The translations under genes were made by a program, and so were the position numbers. Below, piece by piece: positions 12,501 to 24,162 of a stretch of 64,000 nt of DNA (position 1 is its first letter; every line of letters starts with the position of its first letter). The notes under the pieces are model-generated. The model worked only from the letters and a program-made list of their open reading frames with translations. It was not told where the DNA came from and did not search any database. Source of the DNA: Eudorina sp. 2006-703-Eu-15 (Eukaryota; Chlorophyta; Chlorophyceae; Chlamydomonadales; Volvocaceae). Location: assembly GCA_003117195.1 (NCBI GenBank), contig BDSI01000212.1:59184-123183 (forward strand), read 5' to 3'.

Positions 12501-13837
12501 ATGAAAAGCACGCCGGCAAAGGCCGGGAACCCGACCCGGACCCGTGCGGAGTGGTTCGCGGTGTTTCTTCCTGCAGATGTCTGCTGACCTCCTGACGCGG
12601 TAACGGCTGACACAACTGCGACCCATCGCCGAGGTGAGTTCTGTACTCTTCTACTGCATAAGAAACCCACTGCATGAAAGAAACAGCCCGAGCACAAACC
12701 CAAGGCGAATCGCGGACCCAGATCCTGACTGCGTACTTCTTAACCCAGATGTCCGTCCGGTGCCCGAACTCTACGGACCGACTCACGAACCCCGAATCAA
12801 AGGGGACCCACCAGCGCGAAGCGCAACGTCCTCGTCATGCATGTGATGTCCGCTGCTGACGTGTATGTGCGCCATGTCGCCCCGCGGGGTGTGCTCTACG
12901 TGCACGAGGTTGGATGCACCGCCGGACGTAGTCGTGGCTGCAGCTGCCGCCTTGCCGGCCGCCTGTTGCTGCTGCTCCTGCTGGACCATCACGTCCAGGG
13001 CGGCGCGCTTGGCGGCGCAGAATGTGAGCCAGTGGATGGCGCCCACGACGACGCTGAACGCGGCCGCGCTGCCGATGCCGCTGTACAGTTGCCGCACGAA
13101 GTCCTTGCCCCAACCGTTACGCGTCATCTCGCGAACCACGGCGGTTGCGCTGATGCCGTCAGCTTGACACCGCACCTGCACGAGTGAGCGGCGGGGCGGC
13201 ATGGTGGAGGTCGGGTATTTGTCGGGCAGGTAACGTGGTCGAGTGCGGGTGGAGGTGGTTGCAGAATAATAATCGGTCTGACTGTATAGAGAGCTGGTGT
13301 GCATGATGCGCAACTGATTGAGTGCGTGCGCAACTGCATGAGTGTGTGCGCAACTGGATGAGTGGCGGTTAGGAGCGAGATATGAGGGAAGATGGCGTTG
13401 GCTTCCTGCGACACGGTATTGATGCGAGCGGGGCAGTTTGACAGAGGGAGTTGCTTTAAGACTTGGACCAGGGGCGGTCGTGCGATGAGCATTACCTTGA
13501 TTGTCTCCAACGGATACAGAATTGCAATTTGTGAGACCTCCCCCACGGCTCCACAAATGGCATCAACGACTGGCTGAGGCAGAAGGAATTTCCTGAAGGA
13601 CCACGGAATCTGGTTTATGCCGTCGGGTTGTCTTGTACACGGTGACTGCGGAGCAAAGCAAATAACGAGCTAATCCCACCTTTGCTCTTGTTGTGGAGAT
13701 ATGCCTTGTCGCCCAGCGCGACGTGCTGCGTTCAGTGCGACGCCAGCGCCCACGGCCACGGACGCCGCGACCGCAACACGGGCGAGCTGTGCCCGTCTAG
13801 GGACAGGCATACTCATACCCTTCAAGAAGTTACTCAT
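9532..13837 (-). CDS. Mitochondrial carrier family (SLC25-type) protein
   Basis: A solute carrier of the six-helix mitochondrial family, probably of an organelle inner membrane; substrate unknown. Exons: 13837-13680, about 13631-13496 (acceptor may instead be at 13592), 13175-12812, 12148-12045, 11628-11509, 10840-10667, 10366-10280, 9771-9532 (stop TAG at 9534-9532). Phases agree across all joins, giving about 447-460 residues, longer than the usual 300 or so because of an N-terminal extension and a Gln/Ala insert. The three carrier signatures are present: PLETIK in repeat 1, PLELFR in repeat 2, PFDVIK in repeat 3. The N-terminus (MSNFLKGMSMP, then an Ala/Val-rich hydrophobic stretch) could act in targeting. 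Repeat 2 has GLYWGF and FPYDISE. The family call is firm; the first two exons are the least certain. Confidence 0.85.
10946..10970. repeat. Interstitial telomere-like repeat (TTTAGGG)n
   Basis: About three copies of TTTAGGG lie in the carrier-gene intron between the exons at 11628-11509 and 10840-10667. This is the plant/algal telomere unit, far from any chromosome end visible here. Confidence 0.8.
11645..11752. repeat. Degenerate taggt/caggc short repeat
   Basis: Repeated gtaggtag and acaggcagac units in a carrier-gene intron. It resembles slippage-prone simple sequence, with no sign of function. Confidence 0.6.
12334..12378. repeat. 11-bp tandem repeat in an intron
   Basis: Four near-perfect copies of tggtggcctta lie in the carrier-gene intron between 12812 and 12148. 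Confidence 0.8.
13300..13366. repeat. About 22-bp tandem repeat in an intron
   Basis: Three diverged copies of a gtgcgcaactgcatgagt unit in the carrier-gene intron between 13496 and 13175. Confidence 0.7.
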
Positions 13838-15010
13838 GGTTGAAGCCGTTGATTGGCAGATGATTTACTCAGCGGCACCACAGGAGCCACAAACAAGAAA
13901 TAAACCTTCTCTGCACGTATTAGTGGCGTATTTCCTTACTGTTCATACATGAATATGATGTAACGATACTGCATTATGCACAAACAAGAAGCTTTGATTG
14001 AAAGAACCTAACCGAAAAGCAATTCGCCCGTTCTTCTAGTCCAAGGGAAAGGAATTCGCTTGTAATCTTAGAGATTTATACATGTACATGACTGAGTCCA
14101 GTAACAAGTCCCAGAAACCGTTGGGAGAACGCTTGCAAATTTTCCGCTTCGAAACCAGCTCAGTACTGCTTCTCCCAGGCTGTCGGGCATAGATTCCTTC
14201 CTCCTTTTAGTTAACTCGTCTTTGTGCGCCCCTTGACGTAAATCGTTGTGGGGGAACGCATGTCAGTATTGGCCATACGACCAGTACAACATGTAACATA
14301 CATACATACTGTCTGAGTTGTCTGGGTTGCAAAATATAATATTCAAGTGTTCGGGATTTAAATACCCTGGTAACAGCGCGTCAACTTTGCATGAACGTTA
14401 GAACCATGTTGATGCAGAGTCGGACCAACGGAGACAATAACCCATCACGGGAAGCTTAACGAAATTGCACAAACGCATATGACAAAGTCGAGCTGGCAGT
14501 AAACGGTATCCTCAGCTGTGCTGTGCGTGCCGTGGGCGACCTGACGTCTGCCTGCCAGGGCATAGCATAGCGCCTGATAGCGCAAGGCGGCTCATTAGTC
14601 CGCAATTCACGTTTGTCTTGGGCGACGCGCGCCGTTGTAAGACCAAGCAACAGAGGAGCGCATAACACGAACAAACACGAACAAACCGAACCCCATCTAC
14701 AAGCCATCCTGCTGGGCTGGTGTTCCCGAGGTTCCCGTGATGAAAGCCATTACGACCCTTGAACCAACGTGCCATGCGTTCAAAGGGCGGAAGTGACGCG
14801 CCATTCCGTGCACACGCTTAAGTCTTGCAGGCTCCCGCTGCCGTTGCTGAGACGACGTCTGGACAACCCCGCATAGACACAAGATTACATGCCCGCGTGC
14901 TGCGTGCGGCGCGCCTCCGAAAGCTATCGGAAGTCAGCCGGCTGCGCCAGGCAATGCGCCAGGGAGTCCCAGTGCTGCTCCAACAGGATATCATCGGGTG
15001 AGGACAGCAA

Positions 15011-15180
15011 TGAATGAATGACCGTTACAGCGGACCCCGAAAAGAGATCAACGGTGTCTACCAAGCAAGCCATTGGGTCAGTGGAGCACTCCAAGCAGCT
15101 CTCCCTGTTTTGACGCGCCAAGGCCTTGGGCTTTGCACCAGGCGGATGCCGCGGCTCTGGCCTGAAACGAATGAATGAAA
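15011..15180 (-). mobile_element. Truncated LINE 3' tip with (CATT)n tail
   Basis: On minus the sequence ends in GGGGTCCGCTGTAACGG followed by (TCAT)n. The same terminus is shared with 15788, 42579 and 51140, and the last is attached to a recognisable RT-type ORF. A second gaatgaatga tract at 15170-15180 may be another tip. The 5' limit is uncertain. Confidence 0.55.
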
Positions 15181-15787
15181 TGTCTATGCCGTTGGATGAG
15201 TAGCAAAGTGAAACTTTATTTCGGGTCGCCGATTGAGAGCTTGCGCTGCCCGCAGCCCCGCACAACACCCGTCAATTGGACAGCTTGCTTACTTGGAGCC
15301 ATGAGGCAGCCGTGCATGTAGAGCATACTAGCGTGTACGTTCGCCACACATGGCCGCGTGCAGCGCACATGTGCAGGTGTGTACTGTAGCAGTCGCTAAC
15401 CTTTGGACTCAACTTGACTGTGGGAACCGAGGAACACAGTTAGTGTCTGAACATCGCACCCCACTCGGGTGGCTTTGATATCTGGTCCACCTGCCGATCA
15501 CCGTACGGCATCTCAGATCACAGATATTCTGGTAGTATGATGTAATCCCTGTACTGTGTTGTGTACTTGTGTTTAGGTTACGCAATTACGCGGTCACGCT
15601 CGCAAGTGGCACGTGGTTACTTGGTTCGTAGCCTCTTTTAACATCTAGCCACTGGATGGATGGTGTTCCTTAACCCAGTGCGCGTGACGTGCCGTCATAA
15701 ACCTTCTGATTATCTGTGGAATTAAGGAATACTATCGTATTAATAATATGAGATTTTAAAGGTAAATGTAGCTTGCTACACGTACCC

Positions 15788-15850
15788 TGAATGAATGTAT
15801 GAACGTTACAGCGGACCCCAAAGGGATCAACGGTGTATACCAGGGCAAGC
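15788..15850 (-). mobile_element. Truncated LINE 3' tip with (CATT)n tail
   Basis: The same terminus as at 15011 and 51140: plus strand tgaatgaatg, then gttacagcggacccc and aaagggatcaacggtg. No coding part is attached, so only the extreme 3' end was inserted or has survived. The 5' boundary is unclear; the copy may extend to about 16250. Confidence 0.55.
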
Positions 15851-17267
15851 CCCAGCAGGCCCCACCGCCAAGGCGGCAAGACAACCCACACCTCAACGCC
15901 GCAAACAAAAGCACACCGGGCCATGACCCCACCCAGACAGACATCGAAGCACGCAGAGGCGCACAGCGGGGCAACACTACCAAAGGGATAGGCACAGCAG
16001 AGGGCGGAATCCCCAGAAGTGGATAAAGCCGTACCCTGTCTGCTGGTCCATACGCCTGGCCCATACCCTTGTTCGCCTGCCGCGATTCCTCGTGCCGCAT
16101 GTGGTTGCGTGCGCATTTTTGGAACGGAGGCCGAGGCCACGCGCTATTAACGTGCGGATATGTTGAAACAGTCGAACAGCCACACCCAACTGCCAGGGGT
16201 CTGGGCGTGTCGGGCTGTGATAGGCTCTCTCCCGTGAAAATTCGTGACACTTCGTGACATCAACGACAATTTCGCAGACATTCTTTTCAGCGTAGCTATG
16301 GGCAAATTTGCACTCTACAACGCACACTACAGGGACAGTTGATAAACTGTTAGGAGTGCTTAAGAAGGTTAACCATAAGTGGCCTTAAGTAGCGCACTGT
16401 CGAAGCCAACAACGGCATCTTCAGATTTCCGCATCATTGCCGCTAAACAGGCATCAGTGGTATCATGTTAAAATGATCCTCGTCACTTTGTAAGGCGACG
16501 CTCCAATTCTTGACGCTGGCGAGAATGCAGCCCGCAACAGCCCCGACGGCCGACAGTTCGCGTGCTGCCATTTGATAGATCATGTAATGCCGTTTAAAGA
16601 ACAACATTATGCTAAACATATTTGTTTCATTGCACTGCCTGCAGAGTTGCCCGTGCTGCCCGACTCGTATACAGTGTCATCGATTATGCAGCGCTAGATA
16701 AGATACAGCTATTAGGCTATATTTGTTTTATGCATCTTAATTTCACACGTTTTGTCGCGACGTCAGCAAACGTGAACACATTTCCACACCCATTGGTCCC
16801 GGAGCCGATAATAGCGAAGTGAGCCTTCTGCGAAATCAATGCGCCAAGAAAACAACAGCCATATAAGTGTTGAAATTAAGCTTACTTATCCTTGCAACTA
16901 CATATATGCCTCCAAATGCGTAGCTGTGGCGCGACTTGACATATGTCTATGATGGAATTCAACCTATGTTGACAATATTTCATTCTCCAAAGCTTGTCTT
17001 CTTTGTCGCAGTGACAGGGCAACGCAACACGGCTTCCGTCAGAGCTTCTTATCAGTTTGACGAAAGTCCTCTCTGAAGTCAGACAAGAAGATAGCGGTCA
17101 AAATCTGGCAACAAAAGCCGTGGTCATTGTCCCTGTGCCGGCAGCGACCTATTCGTGAAGAGCTTGCCGCCGGCGGTTGACCCTTCCCGCCGGCGGCAGT
17201 CACCGCAACAGCTGCTTCAACACTGCCAGCACAGAGGAAGGCGAGCGGACGCGTTGCCCTCGGCGAC

Positions 17268-20200
17268 ATGGCGGGCTGGCGCACACTTGGTGTACGGCAA
17301 CTGGCAGTAGCTGTACTGGCCGCCTGGTTGGGCTTGATCACGGCCACGCAGGCGCTCCCGTCCCGCCCATCCGCAACAGCCGGCGAGGAAATGGCCGGCA
17401 GCAGCGACCGGCTCCGCGGCGGGGAGAGCACTGCGCGGACCTTGCTGCAGGGAGGTGCCAACTGTCCGCGCCCTCAGGTAGGCGGTTGGCGGGGTAGGCG
17501 GGGCCAGGCGGAGCGCCGCCTCGGGCCAGCAACTGCCCATGAAACCTCGATCGCGTCTTCACAGATCACAGTGCGCAGTGCAGTAGGCCTCGGTTGGCAC
17601 CCACGGCCCACGCGCGGCTGTGCGCTGCAACCCGCTTCAAATCACGCCATCGGTAACACGCTGATATCGGCAGCGCAGGCGAGGGGCCCAGCTGGCAGGG
17701 GGATCGAACCTCAGCCCCATCAGCCCCGCAAGACCGTGCCGGCGTGGCGGTCGGGTGACCATGCCGCGGGACCCAGGTCTCATCAGGTCATCACCCTGGG
17801 CATGTGGCGAGGAGGCCTTGGCTATCATCTACGCACCGACGCCCACCGGCCAGCTGCACTTGCCTGACCCCTTCACCGCGCTCCGAAACCGAACCTGACC
17901 CCCCAGCCCTAATCCCGCCCAACCCCAACCCCAACCCCAACCCGAAACTCACTCATGAAACCCTTATCCAATCCAGGTGGACATGAGCAAGGACCGCTAC
18001 CAGTGCGTCGTGTGGCGGAAGGCCTGCATCGACCAGAACGTCATAGTGTCGTACGATCCTGACGTACACCCCACCACCTCGATGGGCACGCTGCCCACGC
18101 TGAACGTGACGGACATCATGTACAACATACCCTCCAAGTACGTACGTACGTATGTACGGCCTTGCGTGTCACGGGCTATGTCGCGCTACAGGCTGGTCGC
18201 TGGTCGTGTGACGACTGGGCTTCCGCCCTCGCGTCTGTGCACGTGAGCGATACCAATTGCGGACTCCCTACTGCAGATGCGTGTGTGCGCCAAGAAGTAG
18301 TCCATCGCTGCCATCGGGTCGTCCGCATACCTCGACATGCGACCGCCCTTGTCACCGATGAAATCCTGGGATGCCCAGGGTTTTTCTTTTTTGGGCGGGG
18401 CCCCAGCGCGTAGCGCGTTCGGGGGGCCCCGCCCCCTAGGATTGCCCATGTCCGTGTGTCCCTGTGTCCGTGTGTCCCTGTGTCCGTGTGGCCCTGTGTC
18501 CGTGTGTCCGTGTGTCCGGTAACGGCAAAACGTTCATTATCCGCTAAACTAATTCGCTATGTTTGTCATATTAATTGTCCTCTATTGCAAGGTAACTTTG
18601 GTTTGGCTGAAAAAAATTCTTTGCGCACAAACGGTCAAAGTAAAGCTCCGCGGTCCCCATGGACCCGAGTCGACATCCACCCAACGCCTCTCGCGCTCAT
18701 ATTTGTTGCAACGGGTGCCGCGTGATGAATACTTGAATTAGGAATGGGCGGCGCGTGCTAAATTGAACTTCGATAGTGTTCTGATGTTTGAACAGATACC
18801 ACCAACATCAAGATTTGCCTTTCTGTCTTGCCAGATGAATACAATTCAACAATATGTACTGAAGCAAAGTTTCGAGATGCAAAGGGATAGCGTACCGAGT
18901 GCCAACGAGTTCTCCAGTTCCGATGGCCCAAAGTCCGGGTCTCACCGCGGCCTTTTCGCACCCTGTTTTTGCCTTACATTTGCTATGTAACTATTGATAG
19001 CAAACTTTAGAGGTTCACGTCTGCTGCGGGCGTGCAACTGAAGGGTTGCATGCCTGCTGACGGACCAAACAACTACAGTTTCACGGCAAAACAAGGATGC
19101 TTCAAGCTTGCTTTGTGATCATCTGCTTGACAGACGGATGTGGTAGTGCAGAGGCGACCATAGTGCCGATACGGTGACCGCCGTCGCCGGCGGCGCGTAC
19201 TGCAGGATGGTTTCGGGGCTGCCGACGTGTTTGGGCTTGGTGAATCTATGCACGCCAATCCACCTTCAACATCAACGACACCCCCAATGGTAACCTTTCA
19301 CTCTCTCACACTGTTGCGCGGTAATAGAGTTTTCGTTCTAAAGCAAGCGGCCTGTACGGATTTTAGGGGGCCCCGCCCTTTTCCGGCTTCGAGGAAGCCG
19401 ACCCCTACTTGTCACCTCACAACCAGCTGCCGTACATCTTTCCCTGCCTGCCGTACATTTTGTCATCCCGCCACGTCATCTCGCGTGTACGGCACGGCCC
19501 GCAGGTACGGTATTGGAGACCGGTACCGCAAGGGCTCGGCGCTGCGCTTCCCGCCGCTGTACGTGCGGCCCAGCAATGACATGGAGGAGGAGGAGGAGCT
19601 GCGGGTGCGGACCGGGGAGGAGGCGCCAGGGGGGGTAGGGAGGGGCAAACTGTTCGGCGAGAGGATCTGGGTGATGACCCCGAGCGCGGGTCCATCACCC
19701 GAGTGATACTACTAAATGACGGGAAGGCGAAATTACGGCAAGAGGCATGAGGAAGGCGAAGTATTTCGGCAAGGGGCATGAGGGTGACGGGATTGGGGCA
19801 AGACCTGTTACCCGGTGGTCGCGTAGATTCGGCGCGGAGGCATCGTTGCACAGCGATGGACTGCGCGCGTGCAATCGTCAGCTATGGCAACAGAAGCGTC
19901 CATACCAGGGATTGCTGAGGATCTGCCGCAGTGCTCGGCCAGCGGGGTTCACCGCCCCGGCGGAGTGGAGATAGACCGGTGGCCATTGCCGGCCCAGGTG
20001 GGGGTAGTTGACGCACACCAACTGTTACCTACCAGTCGAAGGATCGTGCTCGATCCCTGTAGGATAGGGCCGAACCCACAGGGCGCGTTCCATGGCAGTG
20101 GATCCGTCAGGGACGGCCGTGCTTAGGTTTGCGGAATTTCCCCAATACAGTATCCTCCAGTGGGGTCGTGCGGCCGGGCCTGCCAGCTTGCCTGCCTGCC

Positions 20201-23200
20201 TGCGTGCCTGCCTGCTCCACACACACCGACCCCCGCAGAACCCGGTCTTCTCCAACTGCACGCTGCCCATGCTGCTGTACGCCCACTACCCGTACAACGC
20301 CGCGGAGACGTACCGATACATCTTCGAGAAGCTTGTGACGCTGCAGGAGGTGGGTCTGGGTCAGGGTCTCATCGGATCAACGTCGCGGGGCGGCAGGGGG
20401 CGCGGGCCATGGCGTTGGACGAGTCGGGGCTGTGTCGGTCCTTGTGGTGGGCTTGTAGTGGGAAGGGCGTCGGCACGCGATGAACTGCATGGCAAGGTCA
20501 AACAACCTGAATTATTAAACTCGTGCAGTCTGCAAGCAGCAATCGAACCTTGCAGGGTTGCAGTTTGCTTGCTTCCCTGGCCTACGGCCACCGTATATAC
20601 ACATGCAGCTGCCGCGGGGCATTGCACACCATGGCCTGGCGACTCTCCGCCACCTCCCACCCTCCCCTCTCGGATCGACCTCGCGGGGTGGTCTGGACTC
20701 CGTGGCGCCCCGGCATCGCGTTGCCGGGGGGCGCTTTCCCGCGGCCGAGGGTGGTGACTTCCAACCCTGTCCCCCAATACACACCCTGGGTTCGTTCCTG
20801 GGTTTGGTGTTTCGTTTCTTTTTTCTATCCCACCACACACACACCCCACACACACCACACCCACCCCCCACACACACCGACAGGCGGGTTTCTTCAACCG
20901 CCATGTGACTTTGGTGCCCGGAGTGCCGCCGGGGACGAAGGTGCCAACGTACACGAAGTTCTGGTGCGTCGGCCTGGGTGCGCGGCCGCTTTTGCGACGA
21001 CATGATGGCGGGGGGCCGGGACAGGGCAGACGGATGCACGGACGGATGCACGGACGGACGGGAGGCCCTGCTGCGGCCCATTATGGGCAGGCAGCTTTCT
21101 CCTTCAGAGCAAATCACTTAGAAGACACCTAGTAAACTCCCTTGGTTGGGGTTCGTCTGTTTGTTAATCACCCGTGTGTATCAGTTAGTACGACGTTAGT
21201 ACAATTCTTGGAAAGGGGGGTGGCCCGGCCACGTGAATCCTTGGAAAGGGGGGTGGCCCGGGCACGTGCGGCGTCGCGTTGTCATGGGGTCAGGGAGAGC
21301 CCGCATGGGGTGCGAGGGGGAACACGCCGTGTGCACGCCGTAAAAAGGTAATGCCCTGACAGAGCAACGAAGCGATCAGAGTGTTGGGTGGGCGGATCGC
21401 TAGGTTACGACACCAGCGTGACTGGGCGGCGGCGTGGCCCGTGTAAGTTAGTCGGCGTGCTGCCTGTACGACAACAGGTACAACTCGCTTTCCGATCGCG
21501 GCGTGGTCTCTCTGTCGGAGCTGTCGTCCCGGCGGGCCACCGACACGCCCGCCAACGCGACGTGGGAGGGCACCCACGTGCGCTGCTTCGAACAGGTGGT
21601 GGGCTGTCGTATCCGGTACGACGGGTACGGCCTGCGCTTCTACAACGCCGGCCAGCACGTCGTCAGGTGCGGCGGCGGCGGAAGTGACGACGAGGGTGGG
21701 GAGGGCTAGGCGGCACCGCACTCGCATCGCGCTGCGGCACTGCCATTCAACTGATTGCGCTACGCTGCCGAGAGCCGGGGGTTGGGCTGCGGCGGTTGCA
21801 TGGCGCGGCTGCGCGGCCTGTAGGGATGTACGAATTGTTATCATGTTATGGTGCCAGGCTGCCCTCATCATCCGGGCTTGCATCCCGACGTGCTCTCACT
21901 TCCTCTCCTCCGCTTCATACTACTACTACTGCTTCTTACTACTTCTGCTGCCCCTGCCCGCTGGCGCAGACACTACATGCCGCACTACCTGGCGCAGGCG
22001 GCGTCCTTCGAGCAGAAGCTCCTTGAGAAGCAGGTGTGCGGGGAGGAGAGGGAAGGGGGCAAGGGGTGGGTGGCTCCTCCTTGGCTCCAGGGTGGCACCC
22101 GCATGACTGCTCGCTGGCCCGAGGCCCGAGGCTGGTCAGATCAGGCCCGCGGCATGGATTGGATGCCTGCTCGCCATTACGGGTTTGTTGGTTGGTTGGT
22201 AGGTAAGGATCTCCGCATAGCAACCGGCCCTCCCCTTCCGCCCATCCCCCTTGCGGCCCTCACTCCCCCCTGGACCAGATCCGCCTGCCCAACGACCCGT
22301 CCGTGCTCACCGTCGTCTTCATCAGCCGCACTCCCCACCAGTCCGCCGTGGGTCGGACCATCCTGAACGAGGCGGAGATGATCCAGCAGTGCAACAACGC
22401 GCAGCCCGGGGACCTGCCGCCCGTCGAGTGGGGGGTGCCGTACAGAAAGTACTACTGCTTCGCGCACGTGTTCGGGGAGAACCAGCTGATGGACGTCTGG
22501 CTCATGCGACAGGTGGGCTGCGTGGTGCGTGGCGGAGGGCGGGCGGGCGGGCCTTATCAACTCCGTCGGAGCGAGCGGGAAGGGTGAGGTTGTGTCGGGG
22601 GGCCCACTGTGCGATATGATGCACGCACCGATGAACCCATTCCTCCTTCCCTCCCTTTCTCGTGTCAATCACGACAGGGAAACCGCGGAACAGCACCAAA
22701 CCGATACCACCCCTCCCCTCCCCTCCCGCCCTCCCTCGCTCCGCAAGGTGGATGCCATCCTGGGCATGCACGGCGCCGGCCTCACCAACTCGCTCTACAT
22801 GAAGCCCGGCGGTGCCGTCATCGAGCTGCGGCCCTTCGGCTTCAGCGGCCGCGAGTCGTGGGCCAACCGCTACGCGCGCTTCAAGACGAGCAGCCTGCGG
22901 GAGCTGCCCTGGAACGTGTTCTGGTTCGGGGTGGACACGTTCAACGCGAGCTTGTCGGAGCCGGGTGTCTTCGAGAAGGAGGACAAGCCGCAGTACTCCA
23001 AGTTCCGGGTGCGTGGTTGGGGGCGAGGGGGATGCGACTGCAGGCGGTTACACAGGGGGCTTTCGCCGGGCCTGGGGATGTGTTTAGATAAGAGACCCGC
23101 CCGACCCAAACCAAGCACGATAATACTTAACCCCGCCCCCATGTGTGTGTGCCAGTGTGTGTATGTGTGTAATGAGAAGCCCGCCCTGTGTGTGTATGTG

Positions 23201-24162
23201 TGTGTAGTGAGAAGCCCGCCCTGTGTGTGTATGTGTGTGTGTGCATGGCTAGGACTGGTTTTAACGGTCAGGTACACTCGTGGCGGTGCAGGCCTCAGTC
23301 GCGTTACAAGAGTCCACGCGCGCGAAATATTAGCCTTGGATCTCGACTTGCCGATTGCCCTTGCCCTCAAGTGGGTTGGCACCCCATGCCAGCTCCAGAT
23401 CGCTCGAGGTTCTTGACCCCCACGAGTCCAATGGAGTTTCTGGACCCAGACTGGCCCCGAACGGCCTACGGAGGCCGGATACCGAACCCAGACGGGCTCT
23501 CCCGGACGCCATATCCCATATGTTCTGCGTGCAGACGATCAAGGCCCGCGACCGTCACGTGCACCTCACCTGGGCCGCCTTCCGCAACCAGCTGCTCAAC
23601 ATCGCAGCCGTGGCGCGGACGTTCGACCGGTACATGTCGCTGCGCCTCAGCGGGGCGTACTACATCACGGACGATGTACAGCAGGTACGTTGTCGTCGTA
23701 CGATTGCACGGCACGCAACTCTAGGGCGGTCCTGCCGCCGACGCCCGCGCTTCATCTGGGACCAGGTCTGGATTCTTGTTTTTTGGGGATTGGCGGCAGT
23801 GCCAGCGACGAGGTCCGATGCTGTCCATGCGCACCTGTGTCTCTGTCTCCCGTGACTTGTTCTAGTGGCTGACTGAGGTTGCTGATTAGCCGACCAACGC
23901 TGCTTGGTTTCGGAGCGGAGACTGTCAGAGGACCATGTATCGGGAATCGCTGTCGAGGGCCCTCATCCTCGCCCTCGCCCTCGCCCTCCTGCGGCACCTG
24001 ATCATTCAGGCGGAGCTGCCGGGCAACGACCCCCACGTGGACAAGAACCGACAGAGGAACTTCACGTACCCGGAAATGGAGCGGGAGCGCATCCTGCAAA
24101 TGCCGATATCGCACGAAAATCTCAGAATACGAACCACGCCGGACAGCGTCCAGCAGGCTTGA
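17268..24162 (+). CDS. GT61 family (DUF563) glycosyltransferase
   Basis: A secretory-pathway glycosyltransferase, probably Golgi or ER. Exons: 17268-17477, 17977-18137, 19505-19670, 20239-20349, 20884-20963, 21478-21666, 21970-22033, 22279-22512, 22748-23008, 23535-23684, 24010-24162 (stop TGA). All joins keep phase and give 592 residues. The N-terminus has a hydrophobic signal/anchor (LAVAVLAAWLGLITATQA). The family signature lies in exon 9: GMHGAGLTNSLYMKPGG followed by VIELRPFGF, typical of GT61 members such as plant core beta-1,2-xylosyltransferases and EOGT. The start codon has a good context (gcgacATGGC) and is the first Met before the signal segment. Acceptor sugar and linkage cannot be told. 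The last exon follows a good pyrimidine tract but is less conserved. Confidence 0.88.
17917..17944. repeat. (CCCCAA)n tract
   Basis: About four copies of ccccaa just upstream of the GT61 exon 2 acceptor; simple sequence within the intron. Confidence 0.6.
18388..18437. repeat. GC-rich perfect-stem hairpin in GT61 intron 2
   Basis: The arms gggcggggcccc and ggggccccgcccc flank a short agcgcgtagcgcg-type centre and can fold into a long GC stem. A matching ggggccccgccc block sits at about 19368 at the far end of the same intron. Confidence 0.65.
18450..18522. repeat. 8/16-bp minisatellite (tgtccgtg/tgtccctg)
   Basis: Alternating tgtccgtg and tgtccctg units repeated about nine times directly after the GC hairpin in GT61 intron 2. 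Confidence 0.8.
23140..23250. repeat. GT-rich tandem repeat in GT61 intron 9
   Basis: Blocks of gtgtgtatgtgtgtg separated by gagaagcccgccct, repeated two to three times between exons 9 and 10. Confidence 0.7.

Larger units (their letters stand above)
13838..17267. other. Gene-poor intergenic region
   Basis: About 3.4 kb between the carrier gene (start 13837, minus) and the GT61 gene (start 17268, plus); the two genes are divergent. It is more AT-rich than its surroundings, especially 13.9-14.4 and 16.3-17.0 kb. Apart from the LINE 3' tips at about 15011 and 15788 I see no coding or RNA gene. Divergent promoters probably lie at its two ends. Confidence 0.6.

Noticed and set aside
9532..13837. 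Idea that the carrier is an S-adenosylmethionine transporter serving the SET proteins
   Set aside because: Only family-level carrier signatures are visible; adjacency of unrelated genes in this genome is not evidence of shared function.
15756..16250. 164-codon minus ORF upstream of the 15.8-kb LINE tip as an RT C-terminus
   Set aside because: It lacks the EDExHxxLxxCPxY signature seen in the other LINE copies, so only the terminus is annotated.
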